DNA of 64,000 nucleotides, from the NCBI GenBank assembly GCA_003215295.1, contig QCKN01000001.1, forward strand, positions 62,001-126,000, written 5' to 3'. Made by a program: the position numbers and the translations under genes. The DNA comes from Prochlorococcus sp. AG-409-P03. GTDB taxonomy: Bacteria; Cyanobacteriota; Cyanobacteriia; PCC-6307; Cyanobiaceae. This document shows, one piece after another, positions 21,173 through 30,457 of the stretch. The notes under the pieces were generated by a model. That model made no database searches and was not told the origin of the DNA. It worked only from the letters and a program-made list of their open reading frames with translations. Position 1 is the stretch's first letter. Each line of letters begins with the position of its first letter.

Positions 21173-21916
21173 TTGGTGCAGTCCACTCCTAGACCTGATC
21201 TTCCTTTAGCCTCAAGGCTTCAGCAAGATCTCAAGAATGACCTTATAGCCGGTTTGTTGGTGGTTATTCCATTGGCTACAACAATTTGGTTGTCCACGGT
21301 TGTCAGTCGCTTTGTTTTGGCATTTCTCACTTCCGTACCTAAGCAGTTAAATCCTTTTATTACCCTTAATCCGTTGCTGCAAGATTTGATTAACCTTGCT
21401 TTGGGATTAACTGTCCCTTTGCTGGGAATTCTTTTAATTGGTTTGATGGCAAGAAATATTGTTGGGCGCTGGTTGTTGGAATTTGGTGAAGGCACCCTTT
21501 CTAAGATTCCGCTTGCTGGCTCAGTTTACAAAACATTAAAACAACTTTTAGAGACTTTTCTTAGAGATAATTCCACCAGGTTTAGAAGAGTTGTTTTGGT
21601 TGAATATCCTCGTGAGGGATTATTTAGTGTTGGATTTGTTACTGGTTTGGTCGGTCCTTCTTTGCAGCCTGAATTAAATGAGCCTTTGCTCAGTGTCTTT
21701 ATTCCTACTGCACCTAATCCGACCACAGGATGGTATACCCTTGTTCCCGAGTCCTCTGTGAAGGACTTGAATATTTCTGTTGAGGATGCTTTCAGAACTA
21801 TTATTTCTGCAGGGATTGTTAATCCAGATGACCGAGAGGTTCCTGTTAATCGGAGTTTTTCTAGTTTATTTGCTCAGTTGAGAGCAACCACTGCCTCCAC
21901 TTCCAGCTCTTCATAG
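21173..21916 (+). CDS. DUF502-family membrane protein
   Basis: Product of 247 residues. Two strongly hydrophobic segments at about residues 24-50 and 66-92 are inner-membrane helices, followed by the conserved GRWLLEFGEGTLSKIPLAGSVY, KQLLETF and FVTG(L)-rich core of the DUF502 family, with IPTAPNPTTGWYTLVPE near residues 180-197. The C-terminal tail is serine/threonine-rich. The molecular function of DUF502 proteins is not established. Start codon is TTG 21173 or GTG 21176; no clear ribosome site separates them. nusB follows 37 bp after the stop. Confidence 0.9.
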   Translation: MVQSTPRPDLPLASRLQQDLKNDLIAGLLVVIPLATTIWLSTVVSRFVLAFLTSVPKQLNPFITLNPLLQDLINLALGLTVPLLGILLIGLMARNIVGRWLLEFGEGTLSKIPLAGSVYKTLKQLLETFLRDNSTRFRRVVLVEYPREGLFSVGFVTGLVGPSLQPELNEPLLSVFIPTAPNPTTGWYTLVPESSVKDLNISVEDAFRTIISAGIVNPDDREVPVNRSFSSLFAQLRATTASTSSSS

Positions 21917-21953
21917 GGATAATTAAAAGACTTTACGCTCTCTCGTGCACATT

Positions 21954-22592
21954 ATGCAGTCTCGCTCAATTGCCCGAGAATTGGCACTTTTGGTGCTTTC
22001 CCAAGTTTCAGAGCAGGAGACTATAAGTGCTTTGGAGGCAACATCTATTGAGGTTATTCTACAAAAGGCTTTAGATAGTCTTCTTGATCATTGGAGAGAG
22101 GTTTTAGATGATTCGGCTAGTGAGCTTGAAATAGCACAGCAACATTTGCTTGAAAGTGAATTAGAAAACTCTGATAAAAACTCTAAGAGTTTAGTCAGAG
22201 ATCATTTAACTAGTTGTTTATCAACAACTGAGTCTTTATTGAATAGCTTATCCTCTAGCTTAGAGTTGCCACAGTTATTATTTTTAAGCGATCAAAAGTT
22301 GGTTCGTCAAGGTGTAATGAAGCGAGTCTCTTTGGTTTTAGAGCAAAGGAAAACTATTGATGAGAAATTAGATTCGGTTATGGAAGGTTGGAGGTTAAAG
22401 AGATTGCCGAGAATTGATCGAGATATATTGAGATTAGCTGTTATAGACTTGATTAATCTAGATACACCTCCTGCGGTTGCATGTAATGAAGCAGTTTCTC
22501 TTGCTAATCGATATAGTGATGAACAAGGTCGACGTATGATCAACGGCATTTTACGTAGATTACAAAACTCTTCAACAACAACTACTATTTAA
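21954..22592 (+). CDS. nusB: Transcription antitermination protein NusB
   Basis: RNA-binding partner of NusE (S10) in rRNA antitermination. The product has 212 residues from the ATG at 21954 (MQSRSIARELALLVLSQVSE); an upstream in-frame GTG at 21945 is less likely. The N-terminal RELAL helix and the C-terminal KRLPRIDRDILRLAVIDL, AVACNEAVSLANRYSDEQ and FINGILRR-like MINGILRRL are NusB landmarks. It is longer than typical NusB (about 140) because of a central insert of about 60 helical residues, a common feature of marine picocyanobacterial NusB. ftsY begins on the base after its stop. Confidence 0.93.
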   Translation: MQSRSIARELALLVLSQVSEQETISALEATSIEVILQKALDSLLDHWREVLDDSASELEIAQQHLLESELENSDKNSKSLVRDHLTSCLSTTESLLNSLSSSLELPQLLFLSDQKLVRQGVMKRVSLVLEQRKTIDEKLDSVMEGWRLKRLPRIDRDILRLAVIDLINLDTPPAVACNEAVSLANRYSDEQGRRMINGILRRLQNSSTTTTI

Positions 22593-23960
22593 ATGACTTA
22601 CGACGAATTCAAACGAAAGATAGTGGATGATCAGGATTTGAAGGTGGAAAGTTCAGATTCTAAAAAAAGCGAAGGATTAGATTCTGGCTCTTCTAGCACT
22701 TCGTCAAAGTTGACTGAGAGTGAATCTTTAGAATGGGCTAAGCAAGCCTTTGAAAGTCTTAAGAAGAAGCAGGAGGAATTAAGAAGTGAGCGTAATCAAA
22801 ATGAAGTAAAACCAATTGATGGTATTGATGTATCAAATATAAATGTTTCAAATCAGGAATTAAACTTAGTAGGCATAGATCATCAAGAATCTAGAAATAC
22901 AATTCATATTAATTCTTTAGATTCAGATTCCTCAGAACCAAAATTGGGTGAGTTTGATGAAACCTTTGCTTGGTCAGCGGAAGTTCTCGCCGCACAAGGC
23001 AAGAAAGTTGAAGAAGTTTCTGTTGAGGAAATAGATTGGTTGGGTAGATTGAGACGAGGTTTGGAGAAGTCTCGTCAAGGATTTGTTACTGAGTTACTTG
23101 AAAGACTTGGCGATGACCCTTTAACTCCAGAAGTTGTTGATGACCTTGAAACATTGTTATTACGTGCAGATGCAGGTGTTGAGGCAACTGATCAGATTTT
23201 AGAGGCGTTACGAAGACGCTTAAATGAGGAAGTACTTGATTCTCGTGAAGGATTACGTTTCTTAAAAGAGCAACTTTCCAAGATTCTTGACTCTCCTATT
23301 GAAGCAAGTCAAAAAGAGCAATTAGCACCTAGGAGAGGCTCTTTAAATATTTGGCTTTTAGTTGGTGTGAATGGCGTCGGTAAAACTACGACGCTTGGTA
23401 AGTTGGCTAATTTAGCGGTTAGAAGTGGTTATTCATGTTTAATAGCAGCTGCCGATACTTTTAGAGCTGCTGCTGTAGAACAAGTGAAAATCTGGGGTGA
23501 GAGAAGTAATGTTTCTGTTATATCAAACCCAAGTGCAAATGCTGACCCTGCTGCTGTTGTTTTTGATGCAATAGGTGCAGCGAAATCTAAGGGTATTGAT
23601 TTATTATTAGTTGATACCGCTGGACGCTTGCAGACAAAGAATAACTTAATGGAAGAACTGGCAAAAGTTAGGCGGATTATTGACAAGCTTGCACCAGAAG
23701 CAAGCGTTGAGTCCTTGTTAGTTCTTGATGCGAGTCAAGGACAAAATGGTTTACGACAGGCTATGGCTTTTGCTAAATCAGCTAGTTTGACTGGGGTTGT
23801 TATTACTAAACTTGATGGTACCTCTAGAGGAGGGGTTGCTATGGCTGTTTCATCAGAAGCGAATTTACCGATTCGCTTTATAGGGGCTGGAGAAGGCATT
23901 CGCGATTTAAGACCTTTTAATAGTTTTGAGTTTGTAGAAGCTCTTTTGGCAAATCGTTGA
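22593..23960 (+). CDS. ftsY: Signal recognition particle receptor FtsY
   Basis: SRP-family GTPase at the membrane that accepts ribosome-nascent chain complexes from Ffh and passes them to SecYEG. The 455-residue product has an acidic, low-complexity N-terminal A domain (about 1-145) and then the NG domain. Seen motifs are G1 GVNGVGKTTT at about 258-267, DTFRAAAVEQ, the DTAGRLQ G3 element and TKLDGTSRGG for G4. Length is in the usual range. It directly follows nusB with no spacer, so the pair is one transcriptional unit. Confidence 0.96.
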   Translation: MTYDEFKRKIVDDQDLKVESSDSKKSEGLDSGSSSTSSKLTESESLEWAKQAFESLKKKQEELRSERNQNEVKPIDGIDVSNINVSNQELNLVGIDHQESRNTIHINSLDSDSSEPKLGEFDETFAWSAEVLAAQGKKVEEVSVEEIDWLGRLRRGLEKSRQGFVTELLERLGDDPLTPEVVDDLETLLLRADAGVEATDQILEALRRRLNEEVLDSREGLRFLKEQLSKILDSPIEASQKEQLAPRRGSLNIWLLVGVNGVGKTTTLGKLANLAVRSGYSCLIAAADTFRAAAVEQVKIWGERSNVSVISNPSANADPAAVVFDAIGAAKSKGIDLLLVDTAGRLQTKNNLMEELAKVRRIIDKLAPEASVESLLVLDASQGQNGLRQAMAFAKSASLTGVVITKLDGTSRGGVAMAVSSEANLPIRFIGAGEGIRDLRPFNSFEFVEALLANR

Positions 23961-24017
23961 GACTGCTGTTTGATGTCAAATATCTTGCTACCTTTTTAAA
24001 TCTGTAGTGGTGATGCG

Positions 24018-25427
24018 GTGAGTAATAAACCACCAAGAAGACATCACAAGACCTCAGTGCATTCGTCGTCTCCATCTCCTGCGGCGGCAGCTTCATTACG
24101 AGAATTATTAGATAGCCTTTCCAGCGAACAACGTCGCAATCAGGATTTGCTGATTGCTTTGGCATTTGCTCTTAGAAGCTTTACGAACCTCCATCGCTTT
24201 CTTGAATTGGTTCCAGTTGTAGCGTCTCGGTTGGTTCAGATGGATGGAGCTTTATTAGTTCCTTTTCAGGCGGATGGGCGGGTTTGGCGTGAGCAACTGC
24301 AAGCAGCTCCTTTTGATGATTGTCAGGAGTTGTTGCGCCAATTGGCTTCCTTTGAAATGGGACACAGTGTTGGTTTTGCAAGTGATCAGGATCAATTGTT
24401 GGCAATGGATCAAATTGTGCAACGTCAAATGGCTAGTAAGGGGATTTTTGCTACCTCAGTAGTTGCGCGGGGTCAGCAACGTGCTCGTTTATATGTTTTT
24501 AATCCTAAGGCTTCTTTCGTTTGGACTGATATTCATCTTCGTCATTTGCAATTAGTGGCAGATTTGACAGCTGTAGCAATAGAAAATGATTTGACCCTTA
24601 AAGAAGTAAGACGGCACGAGAGAGTGGATCGCCAGTTAAGTATTGGAGCTGAAATTCAGGCACAATTATTACCAGATCATTGTCCAATTATTGAAGGAGT
24701 TGAATTAGCTGCATGTTGTCGCCCAGCCTTTCAAGTTGGGGGAGATTATTATGATTTTATGCCCACTAGACCTGAGCTATTTGGCAAACGTAGAGAAAAG
24801 GGTCGATGGGCACTTGTTATTGGTGATGTGATGGGCAAAGGTGTCCCTGCGAGTTTGTTAATGACCATGCTTCGTGGCATGTTGCGGGCTGAAGTCTTAA
24901 GTGGTTTACCTCCAGACCGAATACTTCATGATTTAAACCAATTGGCGCAAGAAGATCTTGCACATTCGCATAGGTTTGTAACTCTTTTTTATTCAGATTA
25001 TGACCCAAAAACACGTCGATTACGGTTTGCAAATGCTGCACATAATCCACCTTTGTTGTGGAGAGCGGCAGAAAGGTCAGTTTCTCGATTAGATGCCCCT
25101 GGTCTTTTAATAGGCTTACAAGCAGAGGCAGAGTATGGCTGTGTTTCTATGGTTTTAGAGCCTGGGGATGTTCTTCTTTATTACACTGATGGAGTAACTG
25201 AAGCGCCAGGGATAGCTGGTGAGCGCTTTGGTGAAACTCGGTTGATTAAATTGCTTGAAGAATTTTGTCGTAAAGGTCTTGATGCACAAAAAAGTTTAAA
25301 CCAGCTTTTTGCACGCTTAGATGGTTTTGTAGGTAGGGATCATCAGCTAGAAGATGACGCTTCAATGGTTTTACTAAAGGTCAATGAAGAGTTGATGTTG
25401 CCTTCAATGAGTTCATCAATGACCTGA
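24018..25427 (+). CDS. GAF-PP2C (RsbU/SpoIIE-type) serine phosphatase
   Basis: Predicted manganese-dependent serine/threonine phosphatase of the RsbU type, usually the output of partner-switching signalling that frees an anti-sigma antagonist. The 469-residue product has a GAF-like sensor segment (about 45-195) and a PP2C domain (about 215-455) marked by IGAEIQAQLLPDH, FQVGGDYYDF, VIGDVMGKGVPASLLM, ANAAHNPPLLW and LYYTDGVTEA. No anti-sigma or STAS gene lies next to it, so its target is unknown. Start is GTG 24018. Neighbours ftsY and argH are unrelated in function. Confidence 0.92.
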   Translation: MSNKPPRRHHKTSVHSSSPSPAAAASLRELLDSLSSEQRRNQDLLIALAFALRSFTNLHRFLELVPVVASRLVQMDGALLVPFQADGRVWREQLQAAPFDDCQELLRQLASFEMGHSVGFASDQDQLLAMDQIVQRQMASKGIFATSVVARGQQRARLYVFNPKASFVWTDIHLRHLQLVADLTAVAIENDLTLKEVRRHERVDRQLSIGAEIQAQLLPDHCPIIEGVELAACCRPAFQVGGDYYDFMPTRPELFGKRREKGRWALVIGDVMGKGVPASLLMTMLRGMLRAEVLSGLPPDRILHDLNQLAQEDLAHSHRFVTLFYSDYDPKTRRLRFANAAHNPPLLWRAAERSVSRLDAPGLLIGLQAEAEYGCVSMVLEPGDVLLYYTDGVTEAPGIAGERFGETRLIKLLEEFCRKGLDAQKSLNQLFARLDGFVGRDHQLEDDASMVLLKVNEELMLPSMSSSMT

Positions 25428-25477
25428 CAAGAAGTCCACTACCTGTTTAATTTAGAGGAGAAGTTCGATAAATAACA

Positions 25478-26863
25478 TTGTCAAGCGCTTGGAGTAATCG
25501 TTTTGAGCAGGGCCTGAATCCTGCTATTGAGTGCTTTAATGCCTCGATTGGGTTTGATATAACTCTTTTACAAGAAGATTTAGATGGTTCCATAGCCCAT
25601 TCCAAGATGCTTAGAGACTGTGGATTGCTTACGGCCCAAGAAGCTGCTCAGATTGAGATTGGTCTTGAACAAATTCGTACAGAGTCGGCTGAAGGTACTT
25701 TTCAACCAGATGTAAAAGACGAAGATATTCATTTTGCTGTTGAGAAACGTTTAATAGCTATTATTGGCTCCCTTGGTAAGAAGTTACATACCGGACGTAG
25801 TAGAAATGATCAAGTGGGGACTGATTTGCGTTTATGGCTACGTCGTCGTATTGATGAATTAGACGACTTTTTAGAACGTTTTCAGAGGGCTTTGTTGACT
25901 CATTCTCAAGCCAATGTTTATACACTTATTCCTGGGTATACGCATCTTCAAAGGGCGCAGCCTGTTTCACTCGCCCATCACCTTCTTGCCTATGTTGAAA
26001 TGATTCAAAGGGATAGAGAGCGTTTAATAGATGTACGCAGCCGTGTAAATATTTCTCCATTGGGAGCTGCTGCTCTTGCAGGAACGTCAGTGCCTATTAA
26101 TCGTCGTCAAACTGCACAGGCGTTGGCTTTTGATGATATTTATGCAAACAGCATAGATGCAGTCAGTGATCGTGATTTTGCTGTGGAATTTGTCGGAGCA
26201 GCTTCTTTGATAATGGTGCATTTAAGCCGCTTATCTGAAGAAGTAATTTTTTGGGCTTCTGAAGAATTTTCTTTCGTGCGGCTTACTGATAGATGCGCTA
26301 CTGGGAGCAGTTTGATGCCGCAGAAGAAGAATCCTGATGTGCCGGAGTTGGTGCGGGGAAAATGTGGTCGTGTTTTTGGGCACCTTCAAGGACTTTTGAC
26401 AATGGTGAAGGGGCTCCCTTTGGCTTATAACAAGGATTTGCAAGAGGATAAAGAAGCCCTCTTTGACACTGTTTCCACAGTTCAAGCGTCTTTAGAAGCA
26501 ATGTCCATTCTTTTGGAAGAGGGCTTGGAGTTTTGTCCAGAGAGGTTGGCTTCTGCAGTCGAATCAGATTTTTCCAATGCTACTGATGTCGCTGATTATT
26601 TGGTTGCGAAAGGCATTCCTTTTCGAGAGGCGTATCAAATGGTTGGAGGCGTTGTTAAACGTTGTATCCAAGATGGGATTTTATTGAGGGATTTAAACCT
26701 TGCCCAATGGAGAGAAGTATCGCCTTCAATTGATGCAGATCTCCATGAAAAACTAGTTCCAAAGCAGGTTGTGGCGTCTCGGTTGAGTGAAGGAGGAACA
26801 GCCTTTGAGTTGGTAAAAGAGCAATTGTCTTATTGGCACAGTCGTCTTGGTGCACCTAACTAG
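25478..26863 (+). CDS. argH: Argininosuccinate lyase
   Basis: Splits argininosuccinate to arginine and fumarate, the last step of arginine synthesis; a homotetramer of the fumarase/aspartase superfamily. The 461-residue product carries the family signature [11 protein letters not shown] at residues 276-286, with the catalytic serine in its loop, [17 protein letters not shown] at about 104-120 and TAAHLQRAQ-like [16 protein letters not shown] at about 153-168. Length is standard. Start is a TTG at 25478; GAGGAG lies about 17 bases upstream, which is far, so the start is not certain. Confidence 0.96.
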   Translation: MSSAWSNRFEQGLNPAIECFNASIGFDITLLQEDLDGSIAHSKMLRDCGLLTAQEAAQIEIGLEQIRTESAEGTFQPDVKDEDIHFAVEKRLIAIIGSLGKKLHTGRSRNDQVGTDLRLWLRRRIDELDDFLERFQRALLTHSQANVYTLIPGYTHLQRAQPVSLAHHLLAYVEMIQRDRERLIDVRSRVNISPLGAAALAGTSVPINRRQTAQALAFDDIYANSIDAVSDRDFAVEFVGAASLIMVHLSRLSEEVIFWASEEFSFVRLTDRCATGSSLMPQKKNPDVPELVRGKCGRVFGHLQGLLTMVKGLPLAYNKDLQEDKEALFDTVSTVQASLEAMSILLEEGLEFCPERLASAVESDFSNATDVADYLVAKGIPFREAYQMVGGVVKRCIQDGILLRDLNLAQWREVSPSIDADLHEKLVPKQVVASRLSEGGTAFELVKEQLSYWHSRLGAPN

Positions 26864-26989
26864 TGATTTAAATTCTTCTTTGGGTTTAATCTGGCAATGT
26901 CAGACGTAGGAATGATTCTTTTTAGGGTCATAAGCTAATTTCTACTTCTGAACTACAAAGGTTCATTTATTTTTCGGTCCAAAAGTCAA

Positions 26990-27466
26990 GTGAGTATTTT
27001 TGTTGGCAATTTGCCCTTCCGCGCTGAGCAGGAAGATGTCGTTGAGTTGTTTGCATCCTTTGGAGAGGTGGCAAACTGTTCTCTCCCCTTAGAACGCGAT
27101 ACAGGCCGTAAAAGGGGCTTTGCTTTTGTTGAAATGGCTGATGAGGCTGCTGAGTCTGCCGCCATTGAGGCATTGCAAGGTGCTGAGCTGATGGGTCGAC
27201 CATTAAGGATTAATAAAGCCGAGCCTCGTGGCAGCGCTCCTCGTAGAGGTGGCGGCGGCTATGGCGGCGGCGGCGCTGGCGGTAGTGGTAGTGGTGAACG
27301 AAGCTCTGGCGCTAAAGGATGGGAGGATCGCAGTTATGGCGGAGCTTCTTCGGAACCTTCAGCTCATGATGACGGTCGTAGTCGTAGGAGAAGGGGGACT
27401 GCACCTGACGGAGGTGGAGAATTTTCAACAGATGAAAACACTGATTACGGCGGTGCAGAGGGTTAA
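26990..27466 (+). CDS. Glycine-rich RRM RNA-binding protein
   Basis: Cyanobacterial Rbp-type protein of 158 residues. One RRM occupies about residues 1-80, with RNP2 IFVGNLPF at 3-10 and RNP1 RGFAFVEM at 42-49. The tail is glycine/arginine/serine-rich (GGGGYGGGGAGG). Such proteins bind single-stranded RNA, and several are cold- or light-responsive; they are also implicated in mRNA localisation at thylakoids. Start is GTG at 26990, which makes RNP2 begin at residue 3, as in the family. The upstream region, 126 bp, is long for this compact stretch and may hold a regulated leader. Confidence 0.93.
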   Translation: MSIFVGNLPFRAEQEDVVELFASFGEVANCSLPLERDTGRKRGFAFVEMADEAAESAAIEALQGAELMGRPLRINKAEPRGSAPRRGGGGYGGGGAGGSGSGERSSGAKGWEDRSYGGASSEPSAHDDGRSRRRRGTAPDGGGEFSTDENTDYGGAEG

Positions 27467-27481
27467 GACTGACCTGACTTT

Positions 27482-28486
27482 TTAGAGTCCTGCTTCTTTG
27501 AGTGCTTGGGCAGCGTTCTCAAGCACTTTTATTTCGGCATTGGATTTTTGTGCTTGCAAAGTTAGCTGTTTTCTCCATGCTTTAGCGCCAGGTACTCCTT
27601 CTACTAAGTTTAATAAATGTCTTCCGATATCCCAAATTTTTCCTCCCTGATTTAAGTGTTTTTCAGCGTAAGGAATTAGTCTATTTATTATAGAAGATGC
27701 ACAGATTGATCTTGGATTGTCTCCGTAAATTAATTCATCTATAGCTTGCCAACGTAGAGGGTGTGAGTAAGCAGCTCTTCCAACCATTACTCCATCAAAA
27801 ATTGTTAGAGCTTCTAGGCAATCTTGAGGAGTATTTAGACCTCCATTTAATTCAATAATTAAATTCGGCAGTTCTTCTTTGATATAAGCAACCTTTTCAT
27901 ATTCTAATGGAGGGATTGTTCTATTTTGCTTTGGATTGAGACCTTCTAAAATTGCTTTCCTGGCATGCACTATAAATCGTTTTGCACCAGCTTTTGCTAC
28001 TTGATCAATAAAGGCTTTTAGGAACTCTTTGCTATCGAGATTATCTATTCCTATTCGATGTTTTATGGTTATTGGAAGCGTACTTGCTTCCCTCATCGCT
28101 TCAATGCAACGTGCAACTTGATCAGGGTTTGCCATCAGGCATGCACCAAAGTTTCCCGATTGAACTCTGGGGCTGGGACAGCCAATATTGAGGTTGACTT
28201 CGTCGTAACCCCAACTTTCTGCCAATCGAGTTGCCTCGGCCAACAGTTTTGGATCATCGCCGCCAATTTGAAGGGCGAGAGGATGTTCTACTGGATCAAA
28301 ATCTAGGATTTTTTTACGAGAGACAGTGTGATGTAGTGCATTTGCTACAACCATTTCGGTATATAGCAGCGACCTTCGAGTAATTTGTCGCATTAGTACT
28401 CTGAAGTGTCGATCAGTACAGTCCATCATTGGAGCGATACTGAATCGATAAGATCCTTCAATATGAGGTGAGGGTTTCCCAATCAT
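27482..28486 (-). CDS. dusA: tRNA-dihydrouridine synthase (DusA type)
   Basis: FMN enzyme that reduces uridines in the tRNA D-loop. The 334-residue product starts near RFSIAPMMDCTDRHFR, the flavin-binding start of DusA, and has the catalytic cysteine in GNFGACLM (about Cys116), NLNIGCPSPRVQ, KHRIGID and the ELNGGLNT and GVMVGRAAY motifs of the TIM barrel. Length fits DusA rather than the shorter DusB/C. It converges on the RNA-binding protein gene with 15 bp between the stops. Confidence 0.93.
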   Translation of the reverse strand: MIGKPSPHIEGSYRFSIAPMMDCTDRHFRVLMRQITRRSLLYTEMVVANALHHTVSRKKILDFDPVEHPLALQIGGDDPKLLAEATRLAESWGYDEVNLNIGCPSPRVQSGNFGACLMANPDQVARCIEAMREASTLPITIKHRIGIDNLDSKEFLKAFIDQVAKAGAKRFIVHARKAILEGLNPKQNRTIPPLEYEKVAYIKEELPNLIIELNGGLNTPQDCLEALTIFDGVMVGRAAYSHPLRWQAIDELIYGDNPRSICASSIINRLIPYAEKHLNQGGKIWDIGRHLLNLVEGVPGAKAWRKQLTLQAQKSNAEIKVLENAAQALKEAGL

Positions 28487-28553
28487 TCATTCATCATGCA
28501 TCTATGTGATGAAATGCTCTTTGACATAGAGCTTCAACAGAATTTATCTTCCA

Positions 28554-29060
28554 ATGAAACGCCCTTTTTTGTTTCCTTCGCGTCGTACATTTTTAATGGG
28601 ATTAATTAGCGCTGTAGTTGGTTTTTTTTCTCGTTCCACGGATGTCTTCGCAGCTGTAACTAGTCTGGATCCTAAATGGAGATTGACGAAGGAAGAGTGG
28701 CGTAGCCGACTTTCTTTAGAGGCTTATAAGGTTTTAAGAGAAGAGGCTACTGAGAGGCCCTTTTCTAGTGCTATTAACAACGAAAAACGTGAAGGAACCT
28801 TTTGTTGTGCTGGTTGTGACCACCCTTTATTTTCTTCTTCTACAAAATTTGATAGTGGTACTGGATGGCCTAGTTTTTGGCAGCCTTTAGAAGAGGCAGT
28901 TAATACTAAAGTTGACTATCAGTTGATCATCCCTAGAACCGAGTATCACTGCAGTTCATGTGGGGGGCATCAAGGTCATGTTTTTAATGATGGCCCTCAA
29001 CCTACTGGGAAGCGTTATTGCAACAACGGAGTTGCCCTTACATTTAAGACAAATAGCTGA
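28554..29060 (+). CDS. msrB: Peptide-methionine (R)-S-oxide reductase with a Tat-like signal
   Basis: Reduces methionine-R-sulfoxide in oxidised proteins. The 168-residue product has zinc cysteines at 85 and 88 (CAGC) and 133 and 136 (CSSC), DSGTGWPSFW at about 100-109 and the catalytic cysteine in RYCNNG (Cys156). The N-terminus carries a twin-arginine signal: SRRTFLMG at residues 9-16, a hydrophobic stretch and an AxA-like cleavage site DVFA-A around 30-34. This predicts export of the folded enzyme to the lumen or periplasm, where photosynthetic oxidants arise. The 3' end overlaps the start of the next gene. Confidence 0.93.
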   Translation: MKRPFLFPSRRTFLMGLISAVVGFFSRSTDVFAAVTSLDPKWRLTKEEWRSRLSLEAYKVLREEATERPFSSAINNEKREGTFCCAGCDHPLFSSSTKFDSGTGWPSFWQPLEEAVNTKVDYQLIIPRTEYHCSSCGGHQGHVFNDGPQPTGKRYCNNGVALTFKTNS

Positions 29061-30282
29061 CTTAATAGTTATTGGTGGTGGTGCTGCAGGCTTTATGTCA
29101 GCAATTGTTGCTGCAGAGCAAGGTGTTCGATCAGTTGTTTTGTTGGAGGCTACTTCCAAGCCTCTAGAGAAAGTACGTATTAGTGGTGGAGGACGATGTA
29201 ATGTTACTAATGCCTGTTGGAACCCAAGAGATTTAGTTATTAATTATCCAAGAGGGAAGAATACTTTACTTGGATCTTTTAGTCGTTTTGCGGCTGGTGA
29301 TGCAGTTTCTTGGTTTGCAGAGAACGGCTTGGATTTAGTTGTTGAGGCAGACGGAAGAATGTTTCCTAAGTCGAATTCATCCTCTGAAGTTATTCAATGC
29401 TTGAGAACAACTGCAAATAAGCTTGGAGTTCATGTTCATAAGAGTCATATGGTTGATAAGATTGATATTTTAGAGCCTAAAAAAATTTTCCAAGTGAATT
29501 GTCGCGGTGGTTATAAATTGTCTGCTAAAAAAATTGTACTAGCCACTGGAGCTAACCCTAGTGGTAGAAAAATTGCTTCTTCCTTAGGACATAAAATTGT
29601 TCCTCCTGTTCCATCTCTTTTCTCGTTTTCATTGGATGCTCCTTCTCTTAAATCTTGTGCTGGGATAGCTTTAGAAAACATACACTTGAAGTTATTTATT
29701 AATGGAAAATGTTTTGAGGAAAAGGGTTCAATATTGCTGACTCATTGGGGATTGAGTGGACCTGCTGTACTTAAAGTGTCTGCTTTTTCTGCAAGAGTTC
29801 TGAACCATAACAAATATAAAGGATCTTTAATTGTAAATTGGATAGGAAGTGATACTGAAGAACTGAAGAATCTTTTTAGAGACTTTCGATATATTGCTGC
29901 TCGCAGCTCTATAGCCTCGACAAAGCCTTTTAAAGATTTACCTAAACGTTTATGGTTAGCTCTTCTTCATCAGGCAAAAATTAATCCTCGTATTAGATGG
30001 GCTGAATTCAATTCTCAATATGAAAGAAATTTAATTCAATCATTAATTTCTAGTGACTATCCTGTTTTGGCTCGTGGTCCTTTTGGTGAAGAGTTTGTCA
30101 CAGCAGGAGGGATTACATTAGAGGAGGTTAATTTGTTGACTATGGAGAGTCGACTGGTTCCAGGATTATATTTTGCAGGTGAAGTATTAGATGTTGATGG
30201 TGTGACAGGAGGGTTTAATTTTCAGCATTGTTGGACTAGCGGTTGGCTTGCAGGTACTGCAATTGCCAAATCTTTTTTGTGA
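29032..30282 (+). CDS. BaiN/HI0933-family FAD-dependent oxidoreductase
   Basis: Flavoprotein of the HI0933/YhiN/BaiN group; the reaction is not known for cyanobacteria. Seen: N-terminal dinucleotide motif VIGGGAAGFMSAIVAAEQG, the family motif KVRISGGGRCNVTNA, KIVLATGANPSGRKI, and the C-terminal VTAGGITLEEV and GLYFAGEVLDVDGVTGGFNFQ segments. The product has about 416 residues from the TTG at 29032. Upstream in-frame ATGs (28960-28990) would overlap msrB by more than 70 bases and add non-family residues, so I prefer the TTG. Overlap with msrB implies co-translation, perhaps of two redox-repair proteins. Confidence 0.88.
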   Translation: MPLHLRQIADLIVIGGGAAGFMSAIVAAEQGVRSVVLLEATSKPLEKVRISGGGRCNVTNACWNPRDLVINYPRGKNTLLGSFSRFAAGDAVSWFAENGLDLVVEADGRMFPKSNSSSEVIQCLRTTANKLGVHVHKSHMVDKIDILEPKKIFQVNCRGGYKLSAKKIVLATGANPSGRKIASSLGHKIVPPVPSLFSFSLDAPSLKSCAGIALENIHLKLFINGKCFEEKGSILLTHWGLSGPAVLKVSAFSARVLNHNKYKGSLIVNWIGSDTEELKNLFRDFRYIAARSSIASTKPFKDLPKRLWLALLHQAKINPRIRWAEFNSQYERNLIQSLISSDYPVLARGPFGEEFVTAGGITLEEVNLLTMESRLVPGLYFAGEVLDVDGVTGGFNFQHCWTSGWLAGTAIAKSFL

Positions 30283-30457
30283 CTTTCCTGCTTTCTCGTT
30301 GATTCCGTTTGGATTCCTCAAGTCAGGCCAAGATGTTTTTGGCAGTCAAATCTTGCCTTTCAATCAACTACGTTTTAAGAAGGTGCGGGCTTCCGCAGCT
30401 TGTGTAATTAACGCTTTGCCATTCAACATAGAACAATTGCACGGTTAACTTGCTCAG

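Noticed and set aside
27228-27485. An 85-residue frame rich in alanine and valine
   Set aside because: It is the out-of-phase reading of the glycine-rich tail of the RRM protein; the GGC repeats force alanine in this frame.
30248-30448. A 66-residue frame between the BaiN-like gene and grpE
   Set aside because: No motif, overlaps the flavoprotein 3' end, and shows no ribosome site; more likely non-coding leader of grpE.
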